Positions 26,811-35,782 of a DNA stretch of 64,000 nt are shown piece by piece (the first letter of the stretch is position 1; the number at the start of each line of letters is the position of its first letter). Source of the DNA: Paracoccaceae bacterium. GTDB taxonomy: Bacteria; Pseudomonadota; Alphaproteobacteria; Rhodobacterales; Rhodobacteraceae. The notes below the pieces were generated by a model. It was not told the DNA's origin and ran no database searches. It worked only from the letters and a program-made list of their open reading frames with translations. Both the position numbers and the translations under genes were made by a program. The DNA is taken from contig PAPN01000009.1 of the NCBI GenBank assembly GCA_002708925.1, positions 62,001 through 126,000 on the forward strand. Direction: 5' to 3'.

Positions 26811-27734
26811 CTAGCCCGCCTTGGGGTGGTTTTTTTGATATACGTCCATAAGCCGGTCCAAGTCCACAGCTGTATAGGCTTGCGTTGTGGACAGCGAGGC
26901 ATGGCCCAGCAGTTCCTGAATGGCGCGCAGGTCGCCGCCTGCATTCAGCAGATGGGTGGCAAAGCTGTGGCGCATGGCGTGGGGCGTGGCAGAGGCAGGC
27001 AGGCCCAGCTGCATCCGGGCGCGCTCCATCACCAGTTGGATCTGGCGCGAGCTGAGCTTACCGCCGCGTTCGCCGCGAAACACCGGCTGGTCGTCCTGAA
27101 TCGGGAAGGGGCACAGGTGGGTGTAGCGCTCGACCGCGTGGCGGGCGGGGGCGATCAGCGGGACGATGCGCTCTTTGCCGCCCTTGCCCAGGATGCGCAG
27201 GCTGGCGGCCAGAGGCAAGTCGCGGCCGGTCAGGCTCAGGGCTTCAGAGATCCGCAGACCGCAGCCGTATAGCAGGGTCACCACCGCCGTATCGCGGGCG
27301 GACACCCAGTCTTTGCCCGATTGCAGTTCGACCGTGTCGATCATCGCACGGGCGGCATCGACATCCAGCGGGCGGGGCAGTTTGCGGTGGAATTTCGGCG
27401 ATCGGGTGGACAGAACGGCGGACGGGTCAAAGCCCTCGCGTTCAGCCAGCCATCGAAAGAAGCTTTTGACCGAGGACAGTTTGCGCGCCAGAGACCGGGG
27501 CGCGATCCCGGTGCCGCGGGTCTGGGCCATCCAGGCGCGCATGTCCGACACGGTGACGTTTTCAAGCGCTTTCAGCCCCTGCGGGGCGCCTTTGTGTTCG
27601 GTGATGAAGGCCAGGAAATCGGTGACATCCCGGCGATAGGCCTCCAGCGTGTTGTCCGAAGACCCGTTGAGCGCGCGCATTCCCTCAAGCCAGGTTTGCA
27701 GTGCGTCGCGGGCGGCCTCGGAGATCAGGGTCAT
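26811..27734 (-). CDS. xerC: Tyrosine recombinase XerC
   Basis: 307 residues. Resolves chromosome dimers at dif together with XerD. The core-binding domain (about 1-95) is followed by the catalytic domain with Arg161 ('GLRISEAL'), a Lys in 'GKGGKERIVPL', His252 and Arg255 ('PHAMRHSFATHLL'), His278 ('LLGHASL') and Tyr287 ('TQAYTAVD'). All catalytic residues are present. Its start overlaps the stop of the DUF484 gene (ATGA), a gene order also seen in gammaproteobacteria. No integrase-type neighbourhood is present, which fits a housekeeping recombinase. Confidence 0.94.
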   Translation of the reverse strand: MTLISEAARDALQTWLEGMRALNGSSDNTLEAYRRDVTDFLAFITEHKGAPQGLKALENVTVSDMRAWMAQTRGTGIAPRSLARKLSSVKSFFRWLAEREGFDPSAVLSTRSPKFHRKLPRPLDVDAARAMIDTVELQSGKDWVSARDTAVVTLLYGCGLRISEALSLTGRDLPLAASLRILGKGGKERIVPLIAPARHAVERYTHLCPFPIQDDQPVFRGERGGKLSSRQIQLVMERARMQLGLPASATPHAMRHSFATHLLNAGGDLRAIQELLGHASLSTTQAYTAVDLDRLMDVYQKNHPKAG

Positions 27735-28438
27735 GCCAGCCAGCGCCGCATTGTGCGCTCGAATACGCCGGCAAAGAAGCCCAGCAGATCGGTGCCCTGC
27801 TGCGGGCTGAACTGGTGCGGGTCTTCGGCCCCCATGACCAGCATTCCAGGCAGGCGGCTGGGGCCGAAATCCAGTTTCAGGCAGGCCTCAGAGCGCACAT
27901 ACCCTGCGTCGTCGCCATAGACCTGTAGGTCGCCTTCGTGGATCTGGCGCAGGGTGACCTGACGGACCGGCGCGCTGCGGCCAGCGGACAGATATGCGTC
28001 AATGAACCCGGCGCGGGCAACGGACAGCACCCCGCCCAGCCGCTTGAGCACCGGATCCTCGTCCGTCTGCGCGGTTTCCAGCACCAGTTTCACGCAATCC
28101 ACACGCAGCACCTCGGCCACGGGGCCGCCAAGATCGCGCAGGAAGGATTCGAAATTGGTGGGCTCCAGCATTCGCAGGATGGCGCGGTGCACCTGATTGG
28201 TGCCGGCCAGGTTTTCATAGGCGGCGGCGATGACGCTGCGGTGGGTGTCCTCCAGCCGGTCCAGCCGGGTTTCCAGACGTTCCATCGCAACCCCGCGCAG
28301 GTCCACGATATTGCTGCCCATGGCGCGTTCATTCGCGGCCACAAGGGCGCGCATCAAATCCTGATCGTCCAGAATAACATCCGGTTCCGCAAGGATTTTT
28401 TCCCGCAGGTTCGCGTCGATGACGGGCTTGGTGCTCAT
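27731..28438 (-). CDS. DUF484 family protein
   Basis: 235 residues. A GAF-like domain protein of unknown function that is commonly encoded next to xerC. The N-terminal helical part ('LREKILAEPDVILDDQDLM') precedes the GAF-like region ('SEACLKLDFGPSRLPGMLVMG', 'FFAGVFERTMRRWL'). I chose the ATG at 28438 ('MSTKPVIDANLREKI'), preceded by AGAGGCAG. Translationally coupled to xerC. A perfect inverted repeat sits about 20 nt upstream of its start. Confidence 0.82.
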   Translation of the reverse strand: MSTKPVIDANLREKILAEPDVILDDQDLMRALVAANERAMGSNIVDLRGVAMERLETRLDRLEDTHRSVIAAAYENLAGTNQVHRAILRMLEPTNFESFLRDLGGPVAEVLRVDCVKLVLETAQTDEDPVLKRLGGVLSVARAGFIDAYLSAGRSAPVRQVTLRQIHEGDLQVYGDDAGYVRSEACLKLDFGPSRLPGMLVMGAEDPHQFSPQQGTDLLGFFAGVFERTMRRWLA

Positions 28439-28457
28439 GTCTGCCTCTTGGTCTTTA

Positions 28458-28483
28458 CCGGGACAATAACAAATCTGTCCCGG
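28458..28483. repeat. Perfect inverted repeat in the leader of the DUF484-xerC operon
   Basis: CCGGGACA (28458-28465) and TGTCCCGG (28476-28483) are separated by 10 nt. On the plus strand a T-rich tract follows (to about 28502), so as a terminator it would face the plus strand, where no gene lies upstream. As DNA it could be an operator for the minus-strand operon. Confidence 0.5.
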
Positions 28484-28531
28484 CATTTCTTTATGTTTTT
28501 TTATGCAGGCATATGACCGCCGGTCGCCGGA

Positions 28532-29185
28532 TCAGAGGATCTTGATATCCGCTGCTTTGATATCCGCCAGGAAAGCATCCAGCCCCTTATCGGTCAGCGG
28601 GTGGTTGACCAGCGATTTGATCACGCCGGGCGGTGCGGTCATCACGTCGGCGCCGATGCGCGCGCAGTCCAGAACGTGATTCACCGACCGGATCGAGGCG
28701 GCCAGGATCTCGGTTTCGAACCCGTAGTTGTCATAGACGGTGCGGATGTCCTCGATCAGCTCCATCCCGTCCAGCGCGATGTCGTCCAGACGGCCGATGA
28801 AGGGGCTGATAAAGGTCGCGCCGGCCTTGGCGGCCAGCAGCGCCTGATTGGCGCTGAAACACAGGGTGACGTTGACCATTTTGCCCTCGTCCGTCAGCAC
28901 CTTGCAGGCTTTCAGCCCGTCCCAGGTCAGGGGGACTTTGACAGCGATGTTTTCCGCGATTTCAGCCAGTTTGCGGCCTTCGGCGATCATGTCATCGGCA
29001 TCGGTGGCGGTGACTTCGGCGGACACCGGGCCGCTGACCAGATCACAGATTTCGCGGGTGACTTCCAGAATGTCCCGGCCGGATTTCTTGATCAGCGAGG
29101 GGTTGGTGGTCACACCGTCCACCATGCCCAGGGCGTGCAGCTCGGCGATGGCGTCGATCTCGGCGGTATCAACGAAGAATTTCAT
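28532..29185 (-). CDS. Transaldolase / fructose-6-phosphate aldolase family protein
   Basis: 217 residues, the length of the small TalC/MipB-type transaldolases. The N-terminus '[13 protein letters not shown]' and '[13 protein letters not shown]' are hallmarks. The Schiff-base Lys is in '[13 protein letters not shown]', and '[17 protein letters not shown]' and '[10 protein letters not shown]' complete the barrel. It acts in the pentose phosphate pathway as transaldolase or as F6P aldolase; the two cannot be separated here. Divergent from priA across 88 nt. Confidence 0.93.
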   Translation of the reverse strand: MKFFVDTAEIDAIAELHALGMVDGVTTNPSLIKKSGRDILEVTREICDLVSGPVSAEVTATDADDMIAEGRKLAEIAENIAVKVPLTWDGLKACKVLTDEGKMVNVTLCFSANQALLAAKAGATFISPFIGRLDDIALDGMELIEDIRTVYDNYGFETEILAASIRSVNHVLDCARIGADVMTAPPGVIKSLVNHPLTDKGLDAFLADIKAADIKIL

Positions 29186-29273
29186 GTCAGGAACCTCAGT
29201 TCGGTTGGACTTTGCTTAGGTCAGGCTTTACCCCAATGGGGATGATCCCGAAACCCTTTTCACCGGACGGAAC

Positions 29274-31469
29274 GTGAGCCAGGCGGAATTCTATAAAGAG
29301 GGCGAGCTGGTTGGCGTTCTGACCGCCCAGCCGATCAACCGGGTGCTGGACTACAAAGCCCCCGAGGGCGGCTGCCTGCCCGGCGCTTTCGTCGAGGTGC
29401 CCCTGGGCCCGCGCAAGGTGATCGGTGTGGTCTGGGGCCGGGGGAAGGGCGATTACGACCGCAGCAAGATCCGTGCGATCCTGCGGGTGCTGGATGTAGC
29501 CCCGATGCGCGCGGAAATGCAGCTGTTCCTGCGCCGGGCGGCCGATTATACCCTGACGCCTTTGTCCGCGATGCTGCGGCTGGCGACGCGCGCGCCGGGG
29601 CTGAGCGATCCTCCGTCCATGCAGAAGGTGTACCGCGCCAGCGGGCGCGATCCCGACCGGATGACAGAGGCCCGCGCCCGTGTGCTGGCGGTGCTGGACG
29701 AATATGGCGGGCTGGCCTTCACGCTGAAGGAACTGGCCGACCATGCGGGCGTGTCCACGGGTGTCGTCAAGGGGCTGGTCAAGCAAGGCTCCGTTCTGGA
29801 AGAGGACCGCCCGCGCGATCTGCCCTTCCCGCAGATGGATGCCGAACACGCGGGCAAGGCGCTGACCGGCGATCAGGCTGCCGCCGCGCAGGCCCTGCGG
29901 GCTGCCATCCAGACGGAACGCTATGGCACCACCTTGCTGCATGGGGTCACCGGATCGGGCAAAACCGAGGTCTACCTGGAGGCCGTCGCCGAATGTCTGC
30001 GCCGGGGCCGTCAGGCGCTGGTTCTGTTGCCGGAAATTGCCCTGACGGTAGAATTCCTGACCCGTGTGCAGGCGCGTTTTGGCGCGAAACCGGCCGAATG
30101 GCATTCCGGCGTCACCATGACCGAGCGCCGCCGCATCTGGAAAATGGTCGGGCAGGGGGGGGCTCAGGTGGTGATCGGGGCGCGCTCGGCGCTGTTTCTG
30201 CCTTATCAGAACCTTGGCCTGATCGTCGTGGATGAGGAACACGATACCTCTTATAAACAAGAGGACGGGGTGCTGTATAATGCCCGCGATATGGCCGTTC
30301 TGCGCGCCAGTATCTGCGGCGCTCAGGTGGTGCTGGCCTCGGCCACGCCGTCGTTGGAGAGCTGGACAAATGCCGAGGCCGGGAAGTACCGCAAACTGAC
30401 CCTGACCAGCCGCTATGGCCCTGCCGTGATGCCCGACATGCGCGCGATTGACATGCGTGCGGAGAAGCTGCCCTCGGACCGCTGGATTTCCGGCACATTG
30501 CAGCGCGAGGTTCTGGCCCGTGCCGAAAAAGGCGAGCAATCTCTGCTATTTATCAACCGCCGTGGATACGCGCCGATCACCCTGTGCCGGGCCTGCGGGC
30601 ATCAGATCGGGGGCGATCATTGCGATGCGCGGATGGTGGAGCACAGGTTTCTGAAACGTCTGGTCTGCCACCAATGCGGCGAGACGAAACCAATGCCCGA
30701 GGCCTGCCCCAATTGTCAGGCCGAGGGTCATCTGGCCCCTGTCGGCCCCGGTGTGGAACGTCTAAGCGAAGAGGCCCAGGCGCTGTTTCCCGATGCGCGT
30801 GTGGTGACGCTTAGCTCGGACATGTTCGGCTCGGCCCGCGCGTTGAAATCCCAGATCGAGGAGATTGCCAACGGCGGCGCCGATATCATCATCGGCACGC
30901 AGCTGGTGGCCAAGGGGCATAACTTTCCGCTGCTGACGCTGGTGGGGGTGATTGACGCGGATCTGGGGCTTCAGGGGTCCGACCTGCGCGCGGCCGAGCG
31001 CACGTTTCAGCTGATGCGGCAGGTGGCGGGCCGCGCGGGCCGGTCCGAGCGCAAGGGCCTGGCCCTGATGCAGACCTATCAGCCGGACCATCCGGTGATC
31101 CGCGCGATCATTGCCGGCGACGAGACCGGGTTCTGGCAGGCCGAGGCAGACGAGCGCCGCGTGGCCAATGTGCCTCCTTTCGGGCGGATGGCGGGGATCA
31201 TCCTGTCGTCTCCGGACGTGCAGGAGGTGTTCGATCTGGGCAATCAGATGGCCCGGATGGACGCGCCTCTGCGCCAGATCGGCGCGCAGGTGTTCGGCCC
31301 CGCGCCCGCGCCGATTGCCCGTATCCGCGGGCGGCATCGCGTGCGCCTGCTGATCAAGGCCGACAAGGGCGCGCCGCTACAGGCCGCGATCGCGCGCTGG
31401 CTGACACAGTTCAAACCCGGCAACCAGACCCGGATCAGCGTGGATATTGACCCGCAGAGCTTCTATTAG
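29274..31469 (+). CDS. priA: Primosomal protein N' (replication restart helicase)
   Basis: 731 residues, a 3'-5' helicase that reloads the replisome at stalled forks. Walker A 'GVTGSGKTEVYLEAV', DEEH box 'VVDEEHDTSYKQED', 'ASATPSLESW', paired zinc motifs 'CRACGHQI', 'CHQCGE' and 'CPNCQAEG', and 'QMVAKGHNFP'-type motif V (here 'QLVAKGHNFPLL'). The start is GTG at 29274, giving 'MSQAEFYKEGELVGVL'; only a weak CGGAC precedes it. Confidence 0.95.
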   Translation: MSQAEFYKEGELVGVLTAQPINRVLDYKAPEGGCLPGAFVEVPLGPRKVIGVVWGRGKGDYDRSKIRAILRVLDVAPMRAEMQLFLRRAADYTLTPLSAMLRLATRAPGLSDPPSMQKVYRASGRDPDRMTEARARVLAVLDEYGGLAFTLKELADHAGVSTGVVKGLVKQGSVLEEDRPRDLPFPQMDAEHAGKALTGDQAAAAQALRAAIQTERYGTTLLHGVTGSGKTEVYLEAVAECLRRGRQALVLLPEIALTVEFLTRVQARFGAKPAEWHSGVTMTERRRIWKMVGQGGAQVVIGARSALFLPYQNLGLIVVDEEHDTSYKQEDGVLYNARDMAVLRASICGAQVVLASATPSLESWTNAEAGKYRKLTLTSRYGPAVMPDMRAIDMRAEKLPSDRWISGTLQREVLARAEKGEQSLLFINRRGYAPITLCRACGHQIGGDHCDARMVEHRFLKRLVCHQCGETKPMPEACPNCQAEGHLAPVGPGVERLSEEAQALFPDARVVTLSSDMFGSARALKSQIEEIANGGADIIIGTQLVAKGHNFPLLTLVGVIDADLGLQGSDLRAAERTFQLMRQVAGRAGRSERKGLALMQTYQPDHPVIRAIIAGDETGFWQAEADERRVANVPPFGRMAGIILSSPDVQEVFDLGNQMARMDAPLRQIGAQVFGPAPAPIARIRGRHRVRLLIKADKGAPLQAAIARWLTQFKPGNQTRISVDIDPQSFY

Positions 31470-31471
31470 GT

Positions 31472-32284
31472 CTACAGCAGCTGGTCATAAGCGCTTTGGG
31501 CCAGTTTTTTCAGATCGTCTCGTGGCACCGCGCCGGTCAGCGCATATCCCAGCCCCTGATCGTGCCACATCAGGCTTTGCGCGCCGGGCGTCTGGGCAAA
31601 CCGGAAGGCGCTGTCGCGCGCCTGCCCCTGCGAGACATAGAGCGTGATCCGCCCGCCGTTTTCATCCTCGTACATATACAGGCCCGCCGCGCCATTGCTG
31701 CCCGCAGGCAGGATGCGCCCGCCCATCAGCGTATATCCCGATTGGCTGAGGTTCGGGGGGCTAAGAGGTGCGCCGACGCGTTTGGACATCCAGCTGTCCA
31801 TATGCGCCCGCTGGCTGGCGGGGACTTCGACAGGGTGGACGACCTCGACCACATAGGTTTCATGGGCGCGCAGGGCCGCTTGGGCCAGGGTTTGCTGCGC
31901 GGCTTCGCCTGCTGGGATGGGGGCCAGTTGCGCATGGCTGAGCCAGCCGCCCAGGCCCCCGATGGCCAGCATCGCCAGACTGGCCGCCAGCGCGCGCCAG
32001 CGCGGCCCCGATAGAAATCCGGGCTGCGGTTCAGGCTGAATTTCGGGCTGAATCTCGGGCGGAGAGGCGCGCAGAAGGGCGCGCAGGCGGTCGGGCACCG
32101 GCTCGGCTGGGAAAAGCGCCTGAAGATCGGCATTCTGCTGGGCCCAATCGGCCAGTTTGGCCTGCGCTGCGGGGTCCAATTCCAGCCGGGCCTGCACCGC
32201 GGCCCGGTCCTGCGGTGGCAGCGCATCTTCGAAATAGGCGATCAGCTCTTCGTCGGTCAGCGGCGGGAGGGATGCGTGGGTCAT
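31472..32284 (-). CDS. Membrane anti-sigma factor
   Basis: 270 residues. The N-terminal cytoplasmic part ('LTDEELIAYFEDALPPQDRAA') resembles zinc-free anti-sigma domains of the RskA type. A single transmembrane helix follows at about residues 97-116 ('LAASLAMLAIGGLGGWLSHA'), then a periplasmic domain. Its start overlaps the stop of the ECF sigma gene by 4 nt, the standard arrangement for a sigma/anti-sigma pair. Proline-glutamate repeats ('PEIQPEIQPEPQP') precede the membrane helix. Confidence 0.82.
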   Translation of the reverse strand: MTHASLPPLTDEELIAYFEDALPPQDRAAVQARLELDPAAQAKLADWAQQNADLQALFPAEPVPDRLRALLRASPPEIQPEIQPEPQPGFLSGPRWRALAASLAMLAIGGLGGWLSHAQLAPIPAGEAAQQTLAQAALRAHETYVVEVVHPVEVPASQRAHMDSWMSKRVGAPLSPPNLSQSGYTLMGGRILPAGSNGAAGLYMYEDENGGRITLYVSQGQARDSAFRFAQTPGAQSLMWHDQGLGYALTGAVPRDDLKKLAQSAYDQLL

Positions 32285-32790
32285 GGGTGCGGGTCTCCGG
32301 TGCGGGCGGTGGGCGCGTCCCGGCCCGTCAGGGTGCGCAGACTGGCCCGAGCACGGGCCAGACGGGACAGTAAGGTGCCTTTGGGAATGTCCAGCGCCTG
32401 GGCGGCTTCGTCAATACTGGCCCCGTCCAGGGCAACCAGCAGCAGGGCACGGCGCTGATCTTCGGGCAGGCGGGCGATCGCGGCCTCGGTCTCGCGCAGG
32501 GCCATATGAGTGTCCTGACGGGCCGGATGGGCGGGTTCGGCTGGCAGCTCGTCCACCGCGATCAGGTGCCCGGCGCGCGGGGCGCGGCGCATCAGATCGC
32601 GGTGCCGGTTGATCAGGATACGCAGCAGCCAGCCCCGCAAAGACCCGCCCTTGCGGGTATGCAGATGGGTGACGGCGCGCTCCAGACAGTCCTGAACAAG
32701 GTCGTCGCCTGCCTCTTTGTCCCGCATCAGGGCATAGGCATAGCGGCGCAGGTCAGGGATCAGAGTTTCAATCTCGTCCAGGACTGTCAT
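32281..32790 (-). CDS. ECF-family RNA polymerase sigma factor
   Basis: 169 residues. Region 2 is 'LRRYAYALMRDKEAGDDLVQ' and region 4 is 'LPEDQRRALLLVALDGASID' followed by 'PKGTLLSRLARARASL'. There is no C-terminal extension. I chose the ATG at 32790 ('MTVLDEIETLIPDL'); the frame stays open upstream but reads as antisense to the secreted-protein gene. It lies 14 nt after that gene and overlaps the anti-sigma gene, so the three form one operon. Target promoters are unknown; I could not see a clear copy of an ECF promoter upstream of the operon. Confidence 0.9.
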   Translation of the reverse strand: MTVLDEIETLIPDLRRYAYALMRDKEAGDDLVQDCLERAVTHLHTRKGGSLRGWLLRILINRHRDLMRRAPRAGHLIAVDELPAEPAHPARQDTHMALRETEAAIARLPEDQRRALLLVALDGASIDEAAQALDIPKGTLLSRLARARASLRTLTGRDAPTARTGDPHP

Positions 32791-32804
32791 TTCAGCGCCT
32801 CGGG

Positions 32805-33185
32805 TTACGGACGGGCCAGGTGCCAGACGCCCTTGACGCCATCGCCGGTGATGTCGCCGGCGGCGGCATCCTTGAACCAAGTGTAAAGCGGCATTCCCTT
32901 GTGGGTCCACTGGCGTTCCCCATCCGTGCGCAGGATGATGCCAAAGGCCCCTTGCGGCTTGGCGCGTTTGCTGGCCAGCAGCGGCGGCCATTTCGCGGCG
33001 CAATCGTCATAGCAGTTGGAAACGGCGGGGGTGTCCTTGTCAAAGGTATAAAGCGACATGCCGGCGCCATCGGTCAGGATTTTGCCCTTGGCCGAGCTGC
33101 CGGTCTGAATGGCGGTGGCGGCAAAGGCGGCAGTGCCCAGGATCAGCGTGGCGGCGGCCAGCGCAGCAGAGAGTTTCAGGGTCAT
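32805..33185 (-). CDS. Secreted COG4315-type repeat protein
   Basis: 126 residues with a signal peptide (about 1-22, 'ILGTAAFAA'). Two copies of the aromatic-x-x-x-D type repeat characterise COG4315: 'SLYTFDKDTPAVSNCYDDCAA' (shortened here) near residue 46 and 'PLYTWFKDAAAGD' near 98, with 'CAAKWPPLLA' between. The function of this family is unknown. It is the first gene of the sigma/anti-sigma operon and so is likely the main output or sensor-linked product. The ATG at 33185 was chosen from the signal peptide. Confidence 0.8.
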   Translation of the reverse strand: MTLKLSAALAAATLILGTAAFAATAIQTGSSAKGKILTDGAGMSLYTFDKDTPAVSNCYDDCAAKWPPLLASKRAKPQGAFGIILRTDGERQWTHKGMPLYTWFKDAAAGDITGDGVKGVWHLARP

Positions 33186-33257
33186 TTCAATATGTCCTAT
33201 GTTCATCGGTTTCTGGCAAGTGTTGGCGCCGTCTGCAGCCGGCATAGTAAAAGACGC

Positions 33258-33282
33258 AAAAAGGCCGGGAATAATCCCGGCC
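33258..33282 (-). terminator. Intrinsic terminator of the YeeE/YedE gene
   Basis: GGCCGGGA (33263-33270) and TCCCGGCC (33275-33282) form an 8-bp perfect stem with a 4-nt loop. On the minus strand a T run follows (A33258-33262). It lies 30 nt after the 33313 stop. Confidence 0.85.
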
Positions 33283-33312
33283 CTCACGGTTTCGTGAATA
33301 TTTGCGCCCGGA

Positions 33313-34377
33313 TTACACCGGCTTGGCGCGCAATCCGCGCTGATCCAGCAGGAAATCGGTGCTCATGGCGCCGATCCACATGCAGAACAGCGCCAGCCAG
33401 GCCGTTCCGGCAAAGACCGATCCGCCGGTCACGCCTGCTCCGATGGCGCAGCCTCCGGCCAGCATCGCGCCAAATCCCATCAGCACCGCCCCGGTCATGG
33501 AACGGCGCATGTTGGATTCGTCGGAAAAGCCCTGAAACTTGAATTCACCCTTCAGGAACGAGGACACGAACGAGCCGATCACCACCCCCGGCACCAGCCC
33601 GACCGAGAATTGCAGCACTTCGTTCCGGTCCAGAAAGAACATCAACGTATGCGCCGAGGGGCCTGAGAAGGTGACGCTTTCGACGGTGACCGGATCAAAG
33701 GCGATCTGGCTGAGCGCATAGGTGCTGACCCAGCCCACCGCCACGGCAAAGCCCACGCCCGCCCCGAAAAACAGCCGCGCGATCGAGATTTTATTGCGCC
33801 AGGACAGGACCAGCGCCAGCGCGGCAAACAGCAGGCCGATCCCCAGCCCGCCCCATTCCGGCAATCCGGCGGCGGCGATCAGGTCCAGGTTGCGCCCGCC
33901 CTGGGTGATCCAAAGCGAGGCGATGGTATTGCGGAAATCCGACAGGATACCCGAGAGGCTCATTTGCGCGACCACCGCAAAGATCAGCCCCGACACGACC
34001 GAGCGCAGGTTCCCCGTCGCCGCCAGCACCAGCAGCCGGCCCGAACAGCCGCGCGCCAGCACCATGCCGACGCCGAACAGCAGGCCTCCGATGATGGCAC
34101 CGGACCAGCTGCCGGGAATGGCCATCTGGCGGGCATCGGCGGCGTTGAACAGGCCCAGCAACTGCGCGCCCTGCACCCAGACGATGGCGGTGGAAATGGT
34201 CAGGAACCACACCGCCACCTTATCCCCCAGCTGTCCGCGGGCGAACTCTACCGTGGCCGCGCGCAGGCAGAACCGGGACCGCTGCGCCGAAATGCCAAAG
34301 ATGACCCCGGTGATAACCCCCAGCAGAGCCGCCGTCGGGGCCTCGCCTATTTGTTCAACGATGCTCAGAATATCCAT
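33313..34377 (-). CDS. YeeE/YedE family (DUF395) transporter
   Basis: 354 residues, a polytopic inner-membrane protein of the family that imports thiosulfate or moves sulfur species. Conserved Cys appear in 'GISAQRSRFCLRAATVEF', 'GMVLARGCSGRLLVLA' and 'MLAGGCAIGAGVTGGSVF', as in characterised members. An AAGGAGG is spaced about 10 nt from the ATG at 34377, preferred over one 51 nt upstream. It diverges from an MFS gene; a near-perfect FNR box lies between them. This is the long, fused form rather than a split pair. Confidence 0.88.
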   Translation of the reverse strand: MDILSIVEQIGEAPTAALLGVITGVIFGISAQRSRFCLRAATVEFARGQLGDKVAVWFLTISTAIVWVQGAQLLGLFNAADARQMAIPGSWSGAIIGGLLFGVGMVLARGCSGRLLVLAATGNLRSVVSGLIFAVVAQMSLSGILSDFRNTIASLWITQGGRNLDLIAAAGLPEWGGLGIGLLFAALALVLSWRNKISIARLFFGAGVGFAVAVGWVSTYALSQIAFDPVTVESVTFSGPSAHTLMFFLDRNEVLQFSVGLVPGVVIGSFVSSFLKGEFKFQGFSDESNMRRSMTGAVLMGFGAMLAGGCAIGAGVTGGSVFAGTAWLALFCMWIGAMSTDFLLDQRGLRAKPV

Positions 34378-34434
34378 ATGCGGGGGCCCTCCTTGGTGTT
34401 CAGGGGGCTTTGGCATAGACATATTCATATTTCA

Positions 34435-34448
34435 TTGATTCAGATCAG
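34435..34448. promoter_or_regulatory. Candidate FNR/FnrL binding site
   Basis: TTGAT-TCAG-ATCAG matches 9 of 10 specific bases of the consensus TTGAT-N4-ATCAA. It is 57 nt upstream of the YeeE start and 97 nt upstream of the MFS start, so oxygen-dependent control of either is possible. Confidence 0.5.
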
Positions 34449-34545
34449 GTTCGTGCATTCATGCAAAAGGCCAATGCGCGCCTGTGCACAGAACCGGGTT
34501 TCTACGGGCCTCGCCAAATGGGGATTTCAGGCGTAAGGGTGAAGC

Positions 34546-35778
34546 ATGTTACACGTGACCCCCCTGGAACAAGCCCGTAATCTGCCGCTGTGGCGTCGTC
34601 CGATCAGCCTGCTGTTTTTGATGGCGGCAGCGATGCCGATTGCCTTTGCCACCTGGTCGGCCCTGCTGAACAACTTTGTGATCGAGGTCGCACAGTTCGA
34701 TGGGGCCGATATCGGCTGGCTGCACACGGTGCGCGAGATTCCCGGCTTTTTCGCGATCGGAGTCATCGCCCTGATCATGTTCATCCGCGAACAGGTGCTG
34801 GGGGTGGTGTCCTTGATCCTGCTGGGTGTGGCGACGGCGGTGACGGCGTGGTTCCCCTCGCTGGGCGGGATTTTGACGATCACGATGCTTAGCTCGATCG
34901 GGTTTCATTACTATGAGACGGTGAACCAGTCGCTGCAATTGCAATGGCTGCCCAAGGACCGCGCACCGCAGATATTGGGCTGGCTGCTGGCGGCCGGGTC
35001 GGCGGCAACGCTGGTGGCCTACGGTGCGATTGTGCTGCTGTGGGATGCGCTGGGGCTGACCTATAACATCGTCTACATGATGGCCGGAGGCGTGACCGCC
35101 CTGATCGCGCTGTTCTGCCTGCTGGCCTATCCGCAATTCGAGGCCCCCAATCCGCAGGTCAAGAAATTCGTCCTGCGCCGCCGGTATTGGCTGTATTACG
35201 CGATGCAGTTCATGGCCGGGGCCCGCCGTCAGATCTTTACCGTGTTCGCAGGCTTCATGATGGTTGAACGCTTCGGGTTCGAGGTGCACGAAGTCACCAG
35301 CCTGTATCTGATCAACCTGGTGGCCAACATGGTGCTGGCGCCGGTCTTTGGCAAAATCGTCGCCCGCTTCGGCGAGCGCCGCGCGCTGGTCTTTGAATAT
35401 GCCGGGCTGGCGGTGGTGTTCCTGCTCTATGGCGGGATCTACTGGTTTGGCTGGGGGGTGCTGCTGGCCTCGATCCTGTATGTGGTGGATCACATGTTCT
35501 TTGCCCTGGCGCTGGCGCTGAAAACCTATTTCCAGAAAATCGCCGATCCAGGGGACATCGCGCCCACGGCCGCCGTGGCGTTTACGATCAATCATATCGC
35601 CGCCGTGTTCCTGCCCGCGCTGCTGGGCTATCTGTGGCTGGTTTCGCCGGGGGCGGTGTTTTTCCTGGCGGCGGCGATGGCGGGGATTTCCCTGATGCTG
35701 GCCCTGCTGATCCCGCGTCACCCCGAACCGGGCCGCGAGACGATCTTTGCCCGCGGGCTGCCCGCCCCGGCCGAGTAA
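34546..35778 (+). CDS. MFS transporter
   Basis: 410 residues with about 12 hydrophobic helices. The first reads 'LLFLMAAAMPIAFATWSALL', and 'KIVARFGERRALVFEYAGL' is the typical loop 8-9 motif. 'IGFHYYETVNQSLQLQW' in the first half is distinctive; I do not recognise the substrate. The start ATG is 'MLHVTPLEQARN'. The 4-nt gap to the following MATE gene suggests cotranscription. The upstream FNR-like box may control it. Confidence 0.85.
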   Translation: MLHVTPLEQARNLPLWRRPISLLFLMAAAMPIAFATWSALLNNFVIEVAQFDGADIGWLHTVREIPGFFAIGVIALIMFIREQVLGVVSLILLGVATAVTAWFPSLGGILTITMLSSIGFHYYETVNQSLQLQWLPKDRAPQILGWLLAAGSAATLVAYGAIVLLWDALGLTYNIVYMMAGGVTALIALFCLLAYPQFEAPNPQVKKFVLRRRYWLYYAMQFMAGARRQIFTVFAGFMMVERFGFEVHEVTSLYLINLVANMVLAPVFGKIVARFGERRALVFEYAGLAVVFLLYGGIYWFGWGVLLASILYVVDHMFFALALALKTYFQKIADPGDIAPTAAVAFTINHIAAVFLPALLGYLWLVSPGAVFFLAAAMAGISLMLALLIPRHPEPGRETIFARGLPAPAE

Positions 35779-35782
35779 TCAG

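Noticed and set aside
26811-27734. Tyrosine recombinase as a sign of an integrative element
   Set aside because: The enzyme has the XerC sequence and the usual DUF484 partner; no attachment repeats, tRNA gene or mobile genes are nearby.
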